Notes: generated from the sequence alone by a model not told the origin. DNA of 64,000 bases from Betaproteobacteria bacterium (GCA_016720855.1 JADKJU010000002.1:248001-312000), one strand, 5' to 3'; shown: positions 1 through 8,911, counted from the first letter of the stretch. A program made the numbers and translations.

Positions 1-2
1 CC

Positions 3-1454
3 GTGGCGGCTCCGGTTGCCGCTGCGCCGGCGGACGCCAAGCCCGCCGATGCGAAACCTGCCGAGGCCGCGCCCGCGGCGCCCGGCGCAGCCGCTCCTGC
101 AGCGCCTGCCGCGGCTGCACCGACGCCCAACAAGGGCGACGTGGCGTGGATGCTCACGTCCACCGCGCTCGTGCTGCTCATGAGCCTGCCGGGCCTGGCC
201 CTGTTCTATGGGGGCATGGTGCGCTCGAAGAACATGCTCTCGGTCCTGATGCAGGTCTTCGTGGTGTTCTCGCTCATCACGGTGCTGTGGTGCGTGTACG
301 GCTACTCGCTCGCCTTCACGGAAGGCAACGCCTACATCGGCAGCCTCGACAGGCTCTTCCTCAAGGGCACGTTCGACGCGATGAAGGGCGAGTTCTCGAT
401 GGCCGCCACGTTCTCGAAGAACACGCCGCTGCCCGAGCTGATCTTCGTGGCCTTCCAGGCGACCTTCGCGGCGATCACCTGCTGCCTCATCCTGGGCGCC
501 TTCGCGGAGCGCGTGAAGTTCTCGGCGATCCTGGTCTTCATGGTGCTGTGGTTCACATTCTCCTACGTACCGATCGCCCACATGGTGTGGTTCTGGGCCG
601 GCCCGGACGCTTACACGGCCGCGAACGTGGTAGACGCCACGAATGCCAAGGCCGGGATGCTCTGGCAATGGGGCGCCCTCGATTTCGCGGGCGGCACGGT
701 GGTGCACATCAACGCCGGTATCGCGGGCATCGTCGGTGCCTACCTGGTGGGCAAGCGCGTGGGCTTCGGCAAGGAGAAGATGACGCCGCACAACCTGCCC
801 ATGACGATGATCGGCGCCTCGCTGCTCTGGTTCGGCTGGTTCGGGTTCAACGCCGGCTCCGCCTACGAGGCCAACGCCGTTGCCGGACTCGCGTTCATGA
901 ACACGTTCCTCGCGACCGCCTGCGCCGTCCTTTCCTGGATCTTCGCGGAGTGGGTGTTCAAGGGCAAGCCCTCGATGCTGGGTGCGGCCTCGGGCGCGGT
1001 GGCGGGACTCGTGGCCATCACGCCGGCGGCCGGCAACGTCGGCATCCCGGGCGCGTTCGTGATCGGCACGGCGGCGGGCATCGTCTGTCTCTGGGGCGTC
1101 ACCGGCCTGAAGAAGATGCTGGGCGCGGACGACTCGCTCGACGTCTTCGGCGTGCACGCCCTGGGCGGCATCCTGGGCGCGCTCCTCACCGGCATCTTCA
1201 ATTCGCCGGCCCTGGGCGGGCCCAGCTACCCCGTCGACTGGTTCACGATGAAAGCCGTCACCGAGGCCGACTACTCGATCCTGTCGCAGTTCATCACGCA
1301 GGCGAAAGCCGTGGGCGTCACCGTCGTCTGGTCCGGCGTCGTGGCGTTCATCGCCTACAAGATCGCCGACCTGGTCGTCGGGCTGCGCGTGCCCGAGGAA
1401 GACGAGCGCGAGGGCCTGGACATCTCCGCCCACGGAGAGACCGCGTACAACTGA
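3..1454 (+). CDS. amtB: Ammonium transporter AmtB (5' end cut by window)
   Basis: This is an ammonium/ammonia channel of the Amt/MEP/Rh family, an inner-membrane trimer that takes up ammonium. After an Ala/Pro-rich stretch of about 40 residues come about eleven hydrophobic segments. Family signatures are visible: GDVAWMLTSTALVLLM, LPGLALFYGGMVR, WQWGALDFAGGTVVHINAG (first pore histidine) and FGVHALGGILGALLTG (second pore histidine). The open frame begins with GTG at base 3, but Amt proteins of this type have a signal peptide before the Ala/Pro linker. The true start is therefore probably outside the window. A strong terminator follows at 1479-1505, so the gene is transcriptionally closed off from hemC. 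A glnK (PII) gene often precedes amtB and would lie upstream; that is expectation, not seen. Confidence 0.95.
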   Translation: MAAPVAAAPADAKPADAKPAEAAPAAPGAAAPAAPAAAAPTPNKGDVAWMLTSTALVLLMSLPGLALFYGGMVRSKNMLSVLMQVFVVFSLITVLWCVYGYSLAFTEGNAYIGSLDRLFLKGTFDAMKGEFSMAATFSKNTPLPELIFVAFQATFAAITCCLILGAFAERVKFSAILVFMVLWFTFSYVPIAHMVWFWAGPDAYTAANVVDATNAKAGMLWQWGALDFAGGTVVHINAGIAGIVGAYLVGKRVGFGKEKMTPHNLPMTMIGASLLWFGWFGFNAGSAYEANAVAGLAFMNTFLATACAVLSWIFAEWVFKGKPSMLGAASGAVAGLVAITPAAGNVGIPGAFVIGTAAGIVCLWGVTGLKKMLGADDSLDVFGVHALGGILGALLTGIFNSPALGGPSYPVDWFTMKAVTEADYSILSQFITQAKAVGVTVVWSGVVAFIAYKIADLVVGLRVPEEDEREGLDISAHGETAYN

Positions 1455-1478
1455 TTTGCCAAGAGAGGCCAAATTCAA

Positions 1479-1505
1479 CGGGCACTTGCGTGCCCGTTTT
1501 TTTTT
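1479..1505 (+). terminator. Rho-independent terminator of amtB
   Basis: A perfect 7-bp stem (CGGGCAC 1479-1485 / GTGCCCG 1490-1496) with a TTGC loop is followed by nine T residues (1497-1505). It starts 25 bp after the amtB stop codon. Confidence 0.92.
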
Positions 1506-1513
1506 ACCCTGTA

Positions 1514-1556
1514 AAGGGACAGACCCTTGAGCCAAACGCTTAAGGGTCTGTCCCTT
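1514..1556. repeat. Palindromic repeat, GGGACAGACCC type (copy A)
   Basis: Perfect 15-bp inverted arms (1514-1528 and 1542-1556) read AAGGGACAGACCCTT and its complement around a 13-bp spacer. There is no T-tract, and the element comes just after a proper terminator, so it is unlikely to be one itself. The core matches the palindromes at 7791-7866 and 41294-41312. It abuts the leader of hemC. Confidence 0.85.
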
Positions 1557-1611
1557 GACGATCTGCGTGGTAGCATTTCCGGCCTTCCGGACTCTGCGCT
1601 GCGCCACCGCC

Positions 1612-2547
1612 TTGAATCCCCAACGCCTCCGCATCGCTACCCGCGAAAGCCGCCTCGCGATGTGGCAGACCGAACATGTCGCCGCGCGCCTCGTGGAGCG
1701 CCACCCCGGCCTGGCCATCGAGATCGTCGGCATGACCACCAAGGGCGACCGTATCCTCGACCGGCCGCTCGCGCAGGTGGGCGGCAAGGGGCTCTTCATC
1801 AAGGAGCTGGAGATCGCGCTGGCCGACAACATCGCCGACATCGCGGTGCACTCCATGAAGGACGTGCCGATGGAGCTCCCCGAGGGCTACGCGATGCTGC
1901 CGTTCGGGCCGCGCGAGGACGCGCGCGATGCGTTCGTGTCGCTGAGGCACGCCTCGCTCGCCCGCCTGCCGCCTGGCGCGGTCGTGGGTACGTCGAGCCT
2001 CAGGCGCGAATGCCAGTTGCGCCGCGCCATGGCCCCGCTCGTCATCAAGCCCTTGCGCGGCAACGTGAACACGCGGCTCGCCAAGCTCGAGGCCGGCGAA
2101 TTCGACGCCATCATCCTGGCGGCCGCGGGGCTCAAGCGCCTCGGGTTCGCAGACCGGATCCGCGAGCAGCTTCCCCTTTCCGTCGCCCTGCCCGCCATCG
2201 GCCAGGGCGTGCTCGCCATCGAGTTTCTCGCTGCCCGCGCGGATCTCGCGGAACTCCTCGCCCCGTTCGTGGACCCCGCTGTCTGCGCGGCCGTCGACGC
2301 GGAGCGAGCGCTCGGCCTCGTCGCCGAGGGCAGCTGTGAAGTGCCGCTTGGCGCACACGCCACGGTCACGGGCTCGTCGGTCGTCCTCGAGGGCTTCCTG
2401 GGCCTTCCGGACGGTTCGCGCCTCGTCCGCGAGCGCGCCGAAGGCACGACGGCCGATGCGGCGGCGCTGGGCCGGACGCTGGGCGAACGGATCCTCGCCC
2501 GGGGTGGGCGCGAAGTGCTGGACCTTCTCGCGCAATCCGGGAAATGA
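1612..2547 (+). CDS. hemC: Porphobilinogen deaminase (hydroxymethylbilane synthase)
   Basis: HemC condenses four porphobilinogen units into hydroxymethylbilane in haem biosynthesis (cytosol). The sequence has the family N-terminus LRIATRESRLAMWQ, the substrate-site stretch GGKGLFIKELE, SMKDVP, and the cofactor-attachment cysteine in AEGSCEVPLGAHA (about residue 242). No ATG is available. The frame is open from TTG at 1555, but that codon lies in the palindromic repeat. TTG at 1612 gives LNPQRLRIATRES, which matches the usual HemC N-terminus (311 aa), so I chose it. The start remains uncertain because no clear Shine-Dalgarno sequence precedes it. The stop overlaps the hemD start (ATGA), indicating translational coupling. 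Confidence 0.93.
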   Translation: MNPQRLRIATRESRLAMWQTEHVAARLVERHPGLAIEIVGMTTKGDRILDRPLAQVGGKGLFIKELEIALADNIADIAVHSMKDVPMELPEGYAMLPFGPREDARDAFVSLRHASLARLPPGAVVGTSSLRRECQLRRAMAPLVIKPLRGNVNTRLAKLEAGEFDAIILAAAGLKRLGFADRIREQLPLSVALPAIGQGVLAIEFLAARADLAELLAPFVDPAVCAAVDAERALGLVAEGSCEVPLGAHATVTGSSVVLEGFLGLPDGSRLVRERAEGTTADAAALGRTLGERILARGGREVLDLLAQSGK

Positions 2548-3314
2548 CCTCCGCCGGCCCGCTGTCGGGCCTGGGCGTGGTGCTCACGCGCCCGCGCACG
2601 CAATGTGAAGCCCTGGCATCCGAACTGGAGGCGAAGGGCGCCCGCGTCTTGATCTTCCCGGCGATGGACATCGTTCGCGTCGAGCTGTCACCGGCAAGCC
2701 GCGCCACGCTTGAGTCACTGCCCTCGGCTTCGCTCGCCCTCTTCGTGAGCGCCAACGCCGCGGAACACGGCGTGGCGGCAGCCCTGAAATCGGGCCCGTG
2801 GCCCGCGTCCGTGGCTGTTGCAGGCGTCGGGGAGGCCACTGCCGCCCGCCTGCGTAGCGCCGGTTTCGGGCGGGTGATCACGCCGGCGACCGGATTCGAC
2901 AGCGAATCCCTGCTCGCCTGCCCGGAGCTGCAGGACGTGAAGGACCGCCGGGTGATCGTCTTCCGCGGTGTCGGTGGACGCGAACACCTGCGCACGACGC
3001 TGGAGGCGCGCGGTGCCCAGGTCGGCTATGTCGAGTGCTACCGGCGCGAGCGCCCGGAAAGCGATCCTGCCGCGCTGATCGCCGCGCTGGGCCGCGGGCA
3101 GATCGATGCCGTCCATGCAATGAGCGCCGAAACAGTGGACAATTTCCTCGTGCTCGCGGGATCCGGGGCCTCCTGGTCGGGCGTGGCGCTGGTAGTGCCG
3201 CATCCGGCCATCGCGCGGCACGGCGCTTCGGCCTCCTTCGGGCGCACCGTGGTGTCGGGGCTCGGCATCGCGAGCCTCGTCGAGGCGCTCCACAACTTGC
3301 GAAAGGCGTCATGA
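2544..3314 (+). CDS. hemD: Uroporphyrinogen-III synthase
   Basis: HemD cyclises hydroxymethylbilane to uroporphyrinogen III, inverting ring D. The protein is 256 aa, the normal length. It starts GLGVVLTRPRTQCEALASEL, has VAGVGEATAARLRSAGF mid-protein and ends with the family's VSGLGIASLVEAL segment. Sequence conservation in this family is low, and the call gains much from position between hemC and hemX. It overlaps hemC by 4 bp (ATGA) and hemX by 4 bp, so the operon is tightly coupled. Confidence 0.93.
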   Translation: MTSAGPLSGLGVVLTRPRTQCEALASELEAKGARVLIFPAMDIVRVELSPASRATLESLPSASLALFVSANAAEHGVAAALKSGPWPASVAVAGVGEATAARLRSAGFGRVITPATGFDSESLLACPELQDVKDRRVIVFRGVGGREHLRTTLEARGAQVGYVECYRRERPESDPAALIAALGRGQIDAVHAMSAETVDNFLVLAGSGASWSGVALVVPHPAIARHGASASFGRTVVSGLGIASLVEALHNLRKAS

Positions 3315-4366
3315 GTTCCCCGTATCCCGAACCGACCTCGCTGCCGCCGCCGAGATCCGCGCGCGCCCCATCCGGGGTTTCCGATCGCGGCGCGCGCTGG
3401 GCAGTGGCTGCCGCCCTTGCCGCGGCGGCGGTGGCCATCGGGCTTGCCTGGAATTCGCAGCAGACGCTTTCCTCGCTTTCGCATACTGCCGGCGACAAGC
3501 TCGCGGACCTGGGCGCCGAACTGGCCCAGTCCAGGGCCTCGCTTGCCCAGGCGCAGGCGGCACTCAAGGATTCGCAGGCGCGAATCACCGAACTCGAATC
3601 GCGCGTGACGGATGCCCAGGAGAACCGGGTAGCCATCGAGGAGATGTACCGCGAGCTCTCCAGGAGCGCCGACGACCGCATGCTCGCGGAAGTGGAGCAA
3701 CTCCTCATTCTCGCGAGCCAGCAGCTGCAGCTCGCCGGCAACGTGAAGGGCGCGCTCATCGCACTGCAGGCAGCCGACCAGCGTCTGGCTCGCGCCGACA
3801 AGCTCCAGGTCGCGAACCTGCGTCGCGCGCTCAATGGGGACATGGACCGGTTGAAGGCCCTGCCGCTCGTCGACACGGTCGGCATCGCGGTGAAGCTCGA
3901 CGCCCTCGTGCAGCAGGCCGACACGCTGCCGCTCATCGTCGCCGAGACTCTGCCCGCGGCGCGCGCCGCCACGCGCGTGAAACCGGCCGAGGAGAACGCC
4001 TATCTGCGCGCTGCGCGCGACTTCTGGGAGGAGCTCAAGGCACTCGTCCGCATCCGCGAAATCGCGCCCTCCGAAGCCGCGCTGCTCTCCCCCGCGCAGG
4101 GCTATTTCCTTCGCGAGAACCTGAAGCTGCGGCTCCTCGCCGCGCGCGTGGCGCTGCTGGCGCGTGACGAAAGCTCCTTTCGCGACGACATCAAGGCCGC
4201 GCAGGCGTGGATCGGAAAATACTTCGACGCCAAGGCGCGCGTGAACGTGAACGCGCTGGCGACCCTCAAGCAGATCGGCGAGAGCCCGGTGTCGATCCAT
4301 CCGCCCGACATCAACGCGAGCCTGGCGGCAACGCGCGCCGCGCGTGCCGCGAGAGAGAAGCGGTAG
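3311..4366 (+). CDS. hemX: HemX-like membrane protein of the haem operon
   Basis: This 351-aa protein belongs to the HemX family (annotated as putative uroporphyrin-III C-methyltransferase, although the methyltransferase activity is doubtful). It has a Pro-rich cytoplasmic N-terminus, one membrane span at about residues 29-47, a coiled-coil-prone stretch at about 50-110, then a helical periplasmic domain with LLILASQQLQLAGNVKGAL and RDDIKAAQAWIGKYFD. The ATG at 3311 overlaps the hemD stop. The frame is open further upstream, but those codons lie over hemD and do not resemble a HemX N-terminus. Its role in haem supply is inferred from the operon only. Confidence 0.9.
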   Translation: MSSPYPEPTSLPPPRSARAPSGVSDRGARWAVAAALAAAAVAIGLAWNSQQTLSSLSHTAGDKLADLGAELAQSRASLAQAQAALKDSQARITELESRVTDAQENRVAIEEMYRELSRSADDRMLAEVEQLLILASQQLQLAGNVKGALIALQAADQRLARADKLQVANLRRALNGDMDRLKALPLVDTVGIAVKLDALVQQADTLPLIVAETLPAARAATRVKPAEENAYLRAARDFWEELKALVRIREIAPSEAALLSPAQGYFLRENLKLRLLAARVALLARDESSFRDDIKAAQAWIGKYFDAKARVNVNALATLKQIGESPVSIHPPDINASLAATRAARAAREKR

Positions 4367-4372
4367 CCCGCC

Positions 4373-5545
4373 ATGCGCTTCGCGCTCTGGTCCGTCGTGC
4401 TCGCCGTCGTGGCAGTCGGCATCGCGCTGCTCGCGCGCCAGTCGGACGGGTACGTGGTCATCGTGGCCGCGCCCTACCGCGTGGAGCTTTCGCTCAACCT
4501 CCTCGTGGTGCTGGTGTTCGCGGGCTATTTCGCCTTCCACCTGCTCGCAAGGCTCGTGGAGACGCTGGTCGCCATTCCGGCGCGCGTCCGGGCCTACCGC
4601 GCCGAGCGGGCGCGCACCCGTTCGCGGCACGCGCTGAACGATGCCCTCCTCGCGTTCTTCCAGGGCCGCTTCGCGAGCGCCGAGAAATCCGCCTCGGTCG
4701 CGCTCGAAGGCGACGAGAGCAGGCCGGTGGCGGCGATCATCGCGGCGCGAAGCGCCCACGAACTGGGCCGCTTCACCGAGCGCGAGGCCTTTCTCGAGCA
4801 GGCTCGCGGCAGTGCGCCCGAGGTGGACCAGGCCCGGCTCACGACCCTCGCCGACCTGCTCCTGTCGCAGGGCCGCCACGAAGAGGCCCTCGCCGTACTC
4901 AAGGATCTCTCCGGGCGCGACGCGAGGAACATCCGCCTGCTTCGCATGCGGCACACCGCGGAAATGGCGCTGCGCCGCTGGGACGACGTGCTCGCATCGA
5001 CCCTCAAGCTGGCGAAACTGGGCGGGCTATCCGAGGCGGAAGCCTCCGCTTCCCGCCGCGCCGCGCACCTCGGCAACCTCAGCCGCAAGGCGCAGGATGC
5101 CCCGGCGCTCGCAGCCTACTGGAAGCAGCTTCCGTCGGAGCTTCGCGTCGATTCCGCCATCGCCGCAACGGCAGCGCGATACCACCTCGCGCTGGGCGGC
5201 GCGGCCGAGGCCCAGGCGATCGTCGAGTCCGCGCTCGAAGCGGGATGGGATGCCGCACTCGTCGCACTCTATGCGGATTGTGCCGGCACCTCCGCGCTGC
5301 CGCTCATCGAGCGCGGGGAGAAATGGCTGCGCGCTCATGCACGCGACCCGGCGCTCCTGCTCGCCCTTGGCAAGCTGTGCATGCGCCAGGAGCTCTGGGG
5401 CAAGGCGCAGAGCTACATCGAGGCGAGCCTCGCCCTCGAGCCGACGCACGACGGGCACATGACGCTTGCCTCGCTGATGGAAAAGCTCGGCAAGCCCCAG
5501 GAAGCCGTCCGCCATTTCCGCCGCAGCGCGGAACTAGCTGGTTAG
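4373..5545 (+). CDS. hemY: HemY-like TPR membrane protein
   Basis: This is HemY of the proteobacterial hemCDXY operon (not the Gram-positive protoporphyrinogen oxidase of the same name). It is 390 aa. Two N-terminal membrane spans (about residues 1-18 and 37-60) enclose the family segment YVVIVAAPYRVELSLN. They are followed by tetratricopeptide-like helices with repeating A/L patterns, ending in a TPR-like AQSYIEASLALEPTHDGH. It begins 6 bp after hemX. A function in late haem synthesis or complex assembly is suggested by the family and not shown by any catalytic motif. Confidence 0.9.
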   Translation: MRFALWSVVLAVVAVGIALLARQSDGYVVIVAAPYRVELSLNLLVVLVFAGYFAFHLLARLVETLVAIPARVRAYRAERARTRSRHALNDALLAFFQGRFASAEKSASVALEGDESRPVAAIIAARSAHELGRFTEREAFLEQARGSAPEVDQARLTTLADLLLSQGRHEEALAVLKDLSGRDARNIRLLRMRHTAEMALRRWDDVLASTLKLAKLGGLSEAEASASRRAAHLGNLSRKAQDAPALAAYWKQLPSELRVDSAIAATAARYHLALGGAAEAQAIVESALEAGWDAALVALYADCAGTSALPLIERGEKWLRAHARDPALLLALGKLCMRQELWGKAQSYIEASLALEPTHDGHMTLASLMEKLGKPQEAVRHFRRSAELAG

Positions 5546-5589
5546 CGGTCGCGTCCAACCCGAAGCCTCCTTTCCCGAAAGCAACTGCC

Positions 5590-6168
5590 ATGACCCGCGA
5601 ATACCACGCCCTCGCCCACAAATCCCTCTTGGCCGGTGCCCGGGTCGGCGCCCCGGCGCCGCTGTCCCGCCTCACGCCCGAGTCGCCGGCAATCGAAGCC
5701 ATGACAGACCTGCGGCGGGTCCCGGCCGTCACCATCGCGCAGGAACGCAGCATCGCGGAATGCAACACGGTGATGATCGTGCGCGCGATCCGGCTTCTGT
5801 TCGTCGTGGACGCGCGGCAGGTCGTGGTGGGCGTCATCACGTCGACCGACCTGCTGGGCGAGAAGCCGGTGCGCTTCATGCGGGAGCGGGGCGTGCGCCA
5901 TCACGAAATCCTGGTTTCCGACCTGATGACCCCCGCCTCCGGCCTCGAGGCCCTCGACCTGACGGACGTGGAGCATGCCCTTGTCGGCCAGGTGGTCGCG
6001 ACGCTCAAGGACGTCGGACGCCAGCACACCTTCGTGACCGATGAGGGCGGCAAGCGCATCTGCGGCCTGTTCTCGGCCACCCATGTCGCGCGCCGCGTCG
6101 GCGTCGAGGTGCCGACCCACGAGATCGCCAGCACCTTCGCGCAGATCGAGGCCGCCCTGCACAAATGA
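5590..6168 (+). CDS. CBS-domain pair protein
   Basis: This 192-aa soluble protein contains two CBS domains and little else. The first runs at about residues 37-95 (VPAVTIAQERSIAECNTVM, then LLFVVDARQVVVGVITSTDLLG); the second at about 108-170 (VSDLMTP, then HTFVTDEGGKRICGLFSATHVARRV). CBS pairs bind adenosine nucleotides such as AMP or ATP and regulate partner proteins. No catalytic domain is attached. ATG 5590 lies 44 bp after hemY; the longer open frame upstream is a shadow of hemY. The stop overlaps the ATG of the acyl-CoA synthetase (ATGA), so the two are translationally coupled, which hints at a regulatory link to an AMP-forming enzyme. Confidence 0.88.
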   Translation: MTREYHALAHKSLLAGARVGAPAPLSRLTPESPAIEAMTDLRRVPAVTIAQERSIAECNTVMIVRAIRLLFVVDARQVVVGVITSTDLLGEKPVRFMRERGVRHHEILVSDLMTPASGLEALDLTDVEHALVGQVVATLKDVGRQHTFVTDEGGKRICGLFSATHVARRVGVEVPTHEIASTFAQIEAALHK

Positions 6169-7844
6169 TCGACCGCCACGCGGAGGCCGTTCGCGCCTTC
6201 CGCTGGCAGGTCCCGGCGCGCTGCAACGTCGCCGAATCCGCGTGCCGCCGCTGGGCCGCCGACCGCTCGCGGTTCGCCCTGTACTGGGAAGATGAATCCG
6301 GCGCCAGGGCCGCGTTCACGTACTGGGACCTGCTCCAGGACGCCAACCGGCTGTCGAATGCGCTCGCGGCGCTCGGCGTTGCACGAGGCGAGCGCGTGGC
6401 GATCCTGCTCCCGCAACGCCCCGAGACGGTCATCGCGTATCTCGCGTGCTTCCAGATGGGAGCGATCGCGGTGCCGCTCTCCCACCTCTTCGGGCACGAT
6501 GCGCTCGAGTACCGGCTGGCGAACAGCGGGGCGAAGGTCGCCATCGCCGATGGTGACACGCTTCCCGCCCTGTGGGCGGTGCGTGACCGGTTGCCGGATC
6601 TCGCGCACGTGATCGGCGTGGCGGGCGCCCGCGAATCCGCCGTGCATCCCTGGGAGACGCTTCTGGGGCGCGCCTCGCGGCGATTCGAATGCGTCGAGAC
6701 GGGGCCTCGCGATCCGGCTGTCATCATCTACACGAGCGGCACGACGGGCCCGCCCAAGGGCGCCCTCATGCCGCAATCCACGCTCATCGGAAACCTCCCG
6801 GGATTCGAGTTTTCGCACGACGGCTTCCCGCAGGAAGGCGACCTCTTCTGGTCGCCGGCCGACTGGGCGTGGACGGGCGGCCTGTGGGACGCGCTCATGC
6901 CCACGCTTCACCACGGGCAGGCGATCCTCGGCTACCGCGGCCGCTTCGATCCCGCGAAGGCTTTCCACCTCCTCGACAAGTATGCGGTGAGGAATGCCTT
7001 CCTCTTCCCCACAGCGCTCAAGATGATGCGAAAAAGCGTCGATCGCCCGCGCGCGCGCTATGACCTGAACCTGCGCACGATGATGAGCGGGGGCGAGCCG
7101 GTGGGGGCCGCGCTCCTCGACTGGTGCCGCGAGGAGCTCGGAGTCACCGTGAACGAGATCTTCGGGCAGACCGAGATCAACTACATCGTCGGCAATTCCC
7201 ACCGCGTCTGGCCCGTGAAGCCGGGGTCCATGGGCAGGCCGTATCCGGGGCACCGCATCGCGGTGATAGACGACGACGGGAACGAAGTGCCCGCCGGAAC
7301 GGTGGGCGACGTGGCGGTGAACCGGCTCGGCACCGACGCAACCCGCGACCCGGTCTTCTTCCTCGAGTACTGGAAGAACCCCGAGGCCACGGCGGCCAAG
7401 TATTCCGGCGATTGGTGCCGCACGGGCGACCAGGCATTCGCGGACGCCGACGGCTACCTCTGGTACCAGGGCCGCGGCGACGACATGTTCAAGAGTGCGG
7501 GCTATCGCATCGGGCCGGCGGAGATCGAGAATTGCCTGGTGAAGCACGCGTCCGTGGCCAACGCCGCCGTCGTGGCCAGCCCGGACGAGACGCGCGGCAA
7601 CGTGGTGAAGGCCTTCATCGTGCTTGCTCCGGGCATCGAGCCATCAGGGCCGCTGGAGGAGTCGATCCGCGAGCACGTGAAGTCGCACCTCGCCCCATGG
7701 CAGCAGCCCAGGCTCATCGAATTCGTGGGTGAATTCCCGATGACCACCACCGGTAAGGTTCAGCGACGCGTCCTGCGCGAACGCGAGGAAAGGAAAAGGG
7801 GACAGACCCCATTTATTTCTTCCGGGACGTCCGGGAGGAAATAA
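6165..7844 (+). CDS. AMP-forming acyl-CoA synthetase with repeat-encoded C-terminus
   Basis: This is an ANL-superfamily ligase activating a carboxylic acid with ATP and CoA. Motifs are the P-loop-like YTSGTTGPPKGA (about residues 188-199), SGGEPVG, FGQTEINYIVGN, WCRTGDQAFADADGYLWYQG, GRGDDMFKSAGYRIGP, and the catalytic lysine in PMTTTGKVQRRVLR. It resembles acetyl/propionyl or medium-chain synthetases; the substrate cannot be fixed from sequence. It is coupled to the CBS protein upstream. Oddity: the last 17 residues (543-559, ending GQTPFISSGTSGRK) and the TAA stop are encoded inside a 76-bp palindromic repeat. The conserved domain is complete before that point, so the enzyme is probably functional with an added tail. 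Confidence 0.92.
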   Translation: MIDRHAEAVRAFRWQVPARCNVAESACRRWAADRSRFALYWEDESGARAAFTYWDLLQDANRLSNALAALGVARGERVAILLPQRPETVIAYLACFQMGAIAVPLSHLFGHDALEYRLANSGAKVAIADGDTLPALWAVRDRLPDLAHVIGVAGARESAVHPWETLLGRASRRFECVETGPRDPAVIIYTSGTTGPPKGALMPQSTLIGNLPGFEFSHDGFPQEGDLFWSPADWAWTGGLWDALMPTLHHGQAILGYRGRFDPAKAFHLLDKYAVRNAFLFPTALKMMRKSVDRPRARYDLNLRTMMSGGEPVGAALLDWCREELGVTVNEIFGQTEINYIVGNSHRVWPVKPGSMGRPYPGHRIAVIDDDGNEVPAGTVGDVAVNRLGTDATRDPVFFLEYWKNPEATAAKYSGDWCRTGDQAFADADGYLWYQGRGDDMFKSAGYRIGPAEIENCLVKHASVANAAVVASPDETRGNVVKAFIVLAPGIEPSGPLEESIREHVKSHLAPWQQPRLIEFVGEFPMTTTGKVQRRVLREREERKRGQTPFISSGTSGRK

Positions 7845-7866
7845 ATGGGGTCAGTCCCCTTTTCCT
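7791..7866. repeat. 76-bp palindromic repeat overlapping a gene's 3' end (copy B)
   Basis: This is a near-perfect palindrome centred between 7828 and 7829. Each 38-base half matches the complement of the other with three mismatches. The outer arms contain AAAAGGGGACAGACCCC, followed by ATTTATTTC and a GC-rich centre. It provides the last 17 codons and the stop of the acyl-CoA synthetase and ends 2 bp before the stop of the convergent reductase gene. It belongs with the elements at 1514, 41294, 46455 and 51831. Confidence 0.9.
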
Positions 7867-7867
7867 C

Positions 7868-8911
7868 TCACGGCATCGGCGCGGAATAGGTGAAGGCGTC
7901 GCAGTAGAACTCGTCGTCGGGCAGCGCGCGCTCCTCGATGAACGTTTTCTTCGCCACGTCGGTCATCGCCGGTGCGCCGCAGGCGTACACCTGGTAGCCC
8001 GCCAGGCTCGGGAAATCGTCGAGCACCGCCTGGTGGACAAAACCCGTGCGGCCGATCCAATCCTCCTCCGGCTTCGGGTCGGAGAGCACCGGGATGAAGG
8101 TGAAATTGTCGTGCTCTTCCTGCCACGTCCCGGGGAGTTCCGGCATGTACAGGTCGGCGAGGGAACGCACGCCCCAGTAAAGCACCATCTGGCGGTCGAT
8201 GCCCTTGTGGAAGGCGTGCTCGATCACCGCCTTCACCGGCGCGAACCCCGTGCCACCGGCCACCAGGATCATCGGCTTGTCCGAGTCCTCGCGCAGGTAG
8301 AAGGAACCCAGGGGACCTTCGAAGCGGATGATCGCGCGCTCCTTCATTTCCTCGAAGACGTGCTTCGAGAAGGTGCCGCCCGGCGTCCTGCGCACATGCA
8401 ACTGCAGGTGCGTATCGTCGTGGGGAGCGTTGGCCATCGAGTAGCTGCGCCGGACGCCGCCCTTCATCAGGATGTCGATGTACTGCCCGGCGAGGAACTG
8501 CAGCCGCTCCGCGGCGGGAAGCTTGAGGTAGAGGACGGCAACATCCTCGGCGGGCTTCTCGATCCGCTCCACGCGCGCCGGCAACGTGCGAATGGTGAGG
8601 TCCTTGAGTCCCGCCAGCTCGCGGATCTCGAGGACCACATCGGAGTCGGGCTTCGTGCAGCAAGTAAGCGCCTTGCCCGCCGCCTTCTCCGCCTCGGTGA
8701 TGGCGCGATCCTGATGGTCGCCATAGGTGAGGCTTCCCGATCTGAGCGTGCCCTTGCACGCCCCGCAGGCCCCGTTGCGGCAGCCGTAGGGCAGGCCCAC
8801 GCCCTGGCGCAGCGCCGCTTCGAGCAGGGTCTCGCCGGGATTGACGGAAAAGGTGCGGCCGCTCGGTTCGAGTCGCACCTGGCGCGCGGCCGGGGCAGGG
8901 GATTGAGGCAC
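7868..8911 (-). CDS. Ferredoxin-type NAD(P)H-flavin reductase (AscD-like)
   Basis: This is a three-domain electron-transfer protein. An N-terminal plant-type [2Fe-2S] ferredoxin domain has the cluster ligands CRNGACGAC and a fourth Cys in LTCCTKPD. It is followed by an FAD domain (RSYSMANAP, the RxYS motif) and an NAD(P) domain (LVAGGTGFAPVKAV, then YACGAPAMT near the C-terminus). Homologues are commonly labelled CDP-6-deoxy-3,4-glucoseen reductase, but no deoxysugar genes lie beside it. It may equally serve an oxygenase or desaturase. I chose GTG at 8911, preceded by GAGAGA at good spacing, over TTG at 8938, which has no ribosome-binding site. It converges on the acyl-CoA synthetase. Confidence 0.85.
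   Translation of the reverse strand: MPQSPAPAARQVRLEPSGRTFSVNPGETLLEAALRQGVGLPYGCRNGACGACKGTLRSGSLTYGDHQDRAITEAEKAAGKALTCCTKPDSDVVLEIRELAGLKDLTIRTLPARVERIEKPAEDVAVLYLKLPAAERLQFLAGQYIDILMKGGVRRSYSMANAPHDDTHLQLHVRRTPGGTFSKHVFEEMKERAIIRFEGPLGSFYLREDSDKPMILVAGGTGFAPVKAVIEHAFHKGIDRQMVLYWGVRSLADLYMPELPGTWQEEHDNFTFIPVLSDPKPEEDWIGRTGFVHQAVLDDFPSLAGYQVYACGAPAMTDVAKKTFIEERALPDDEFYCDAFTYSAPMP

Noticed and set aside
1514..1556. Reading the palindromic repeats as terminators
   Set aside because: None has a T-tract, and copy A follows a complete terminator.
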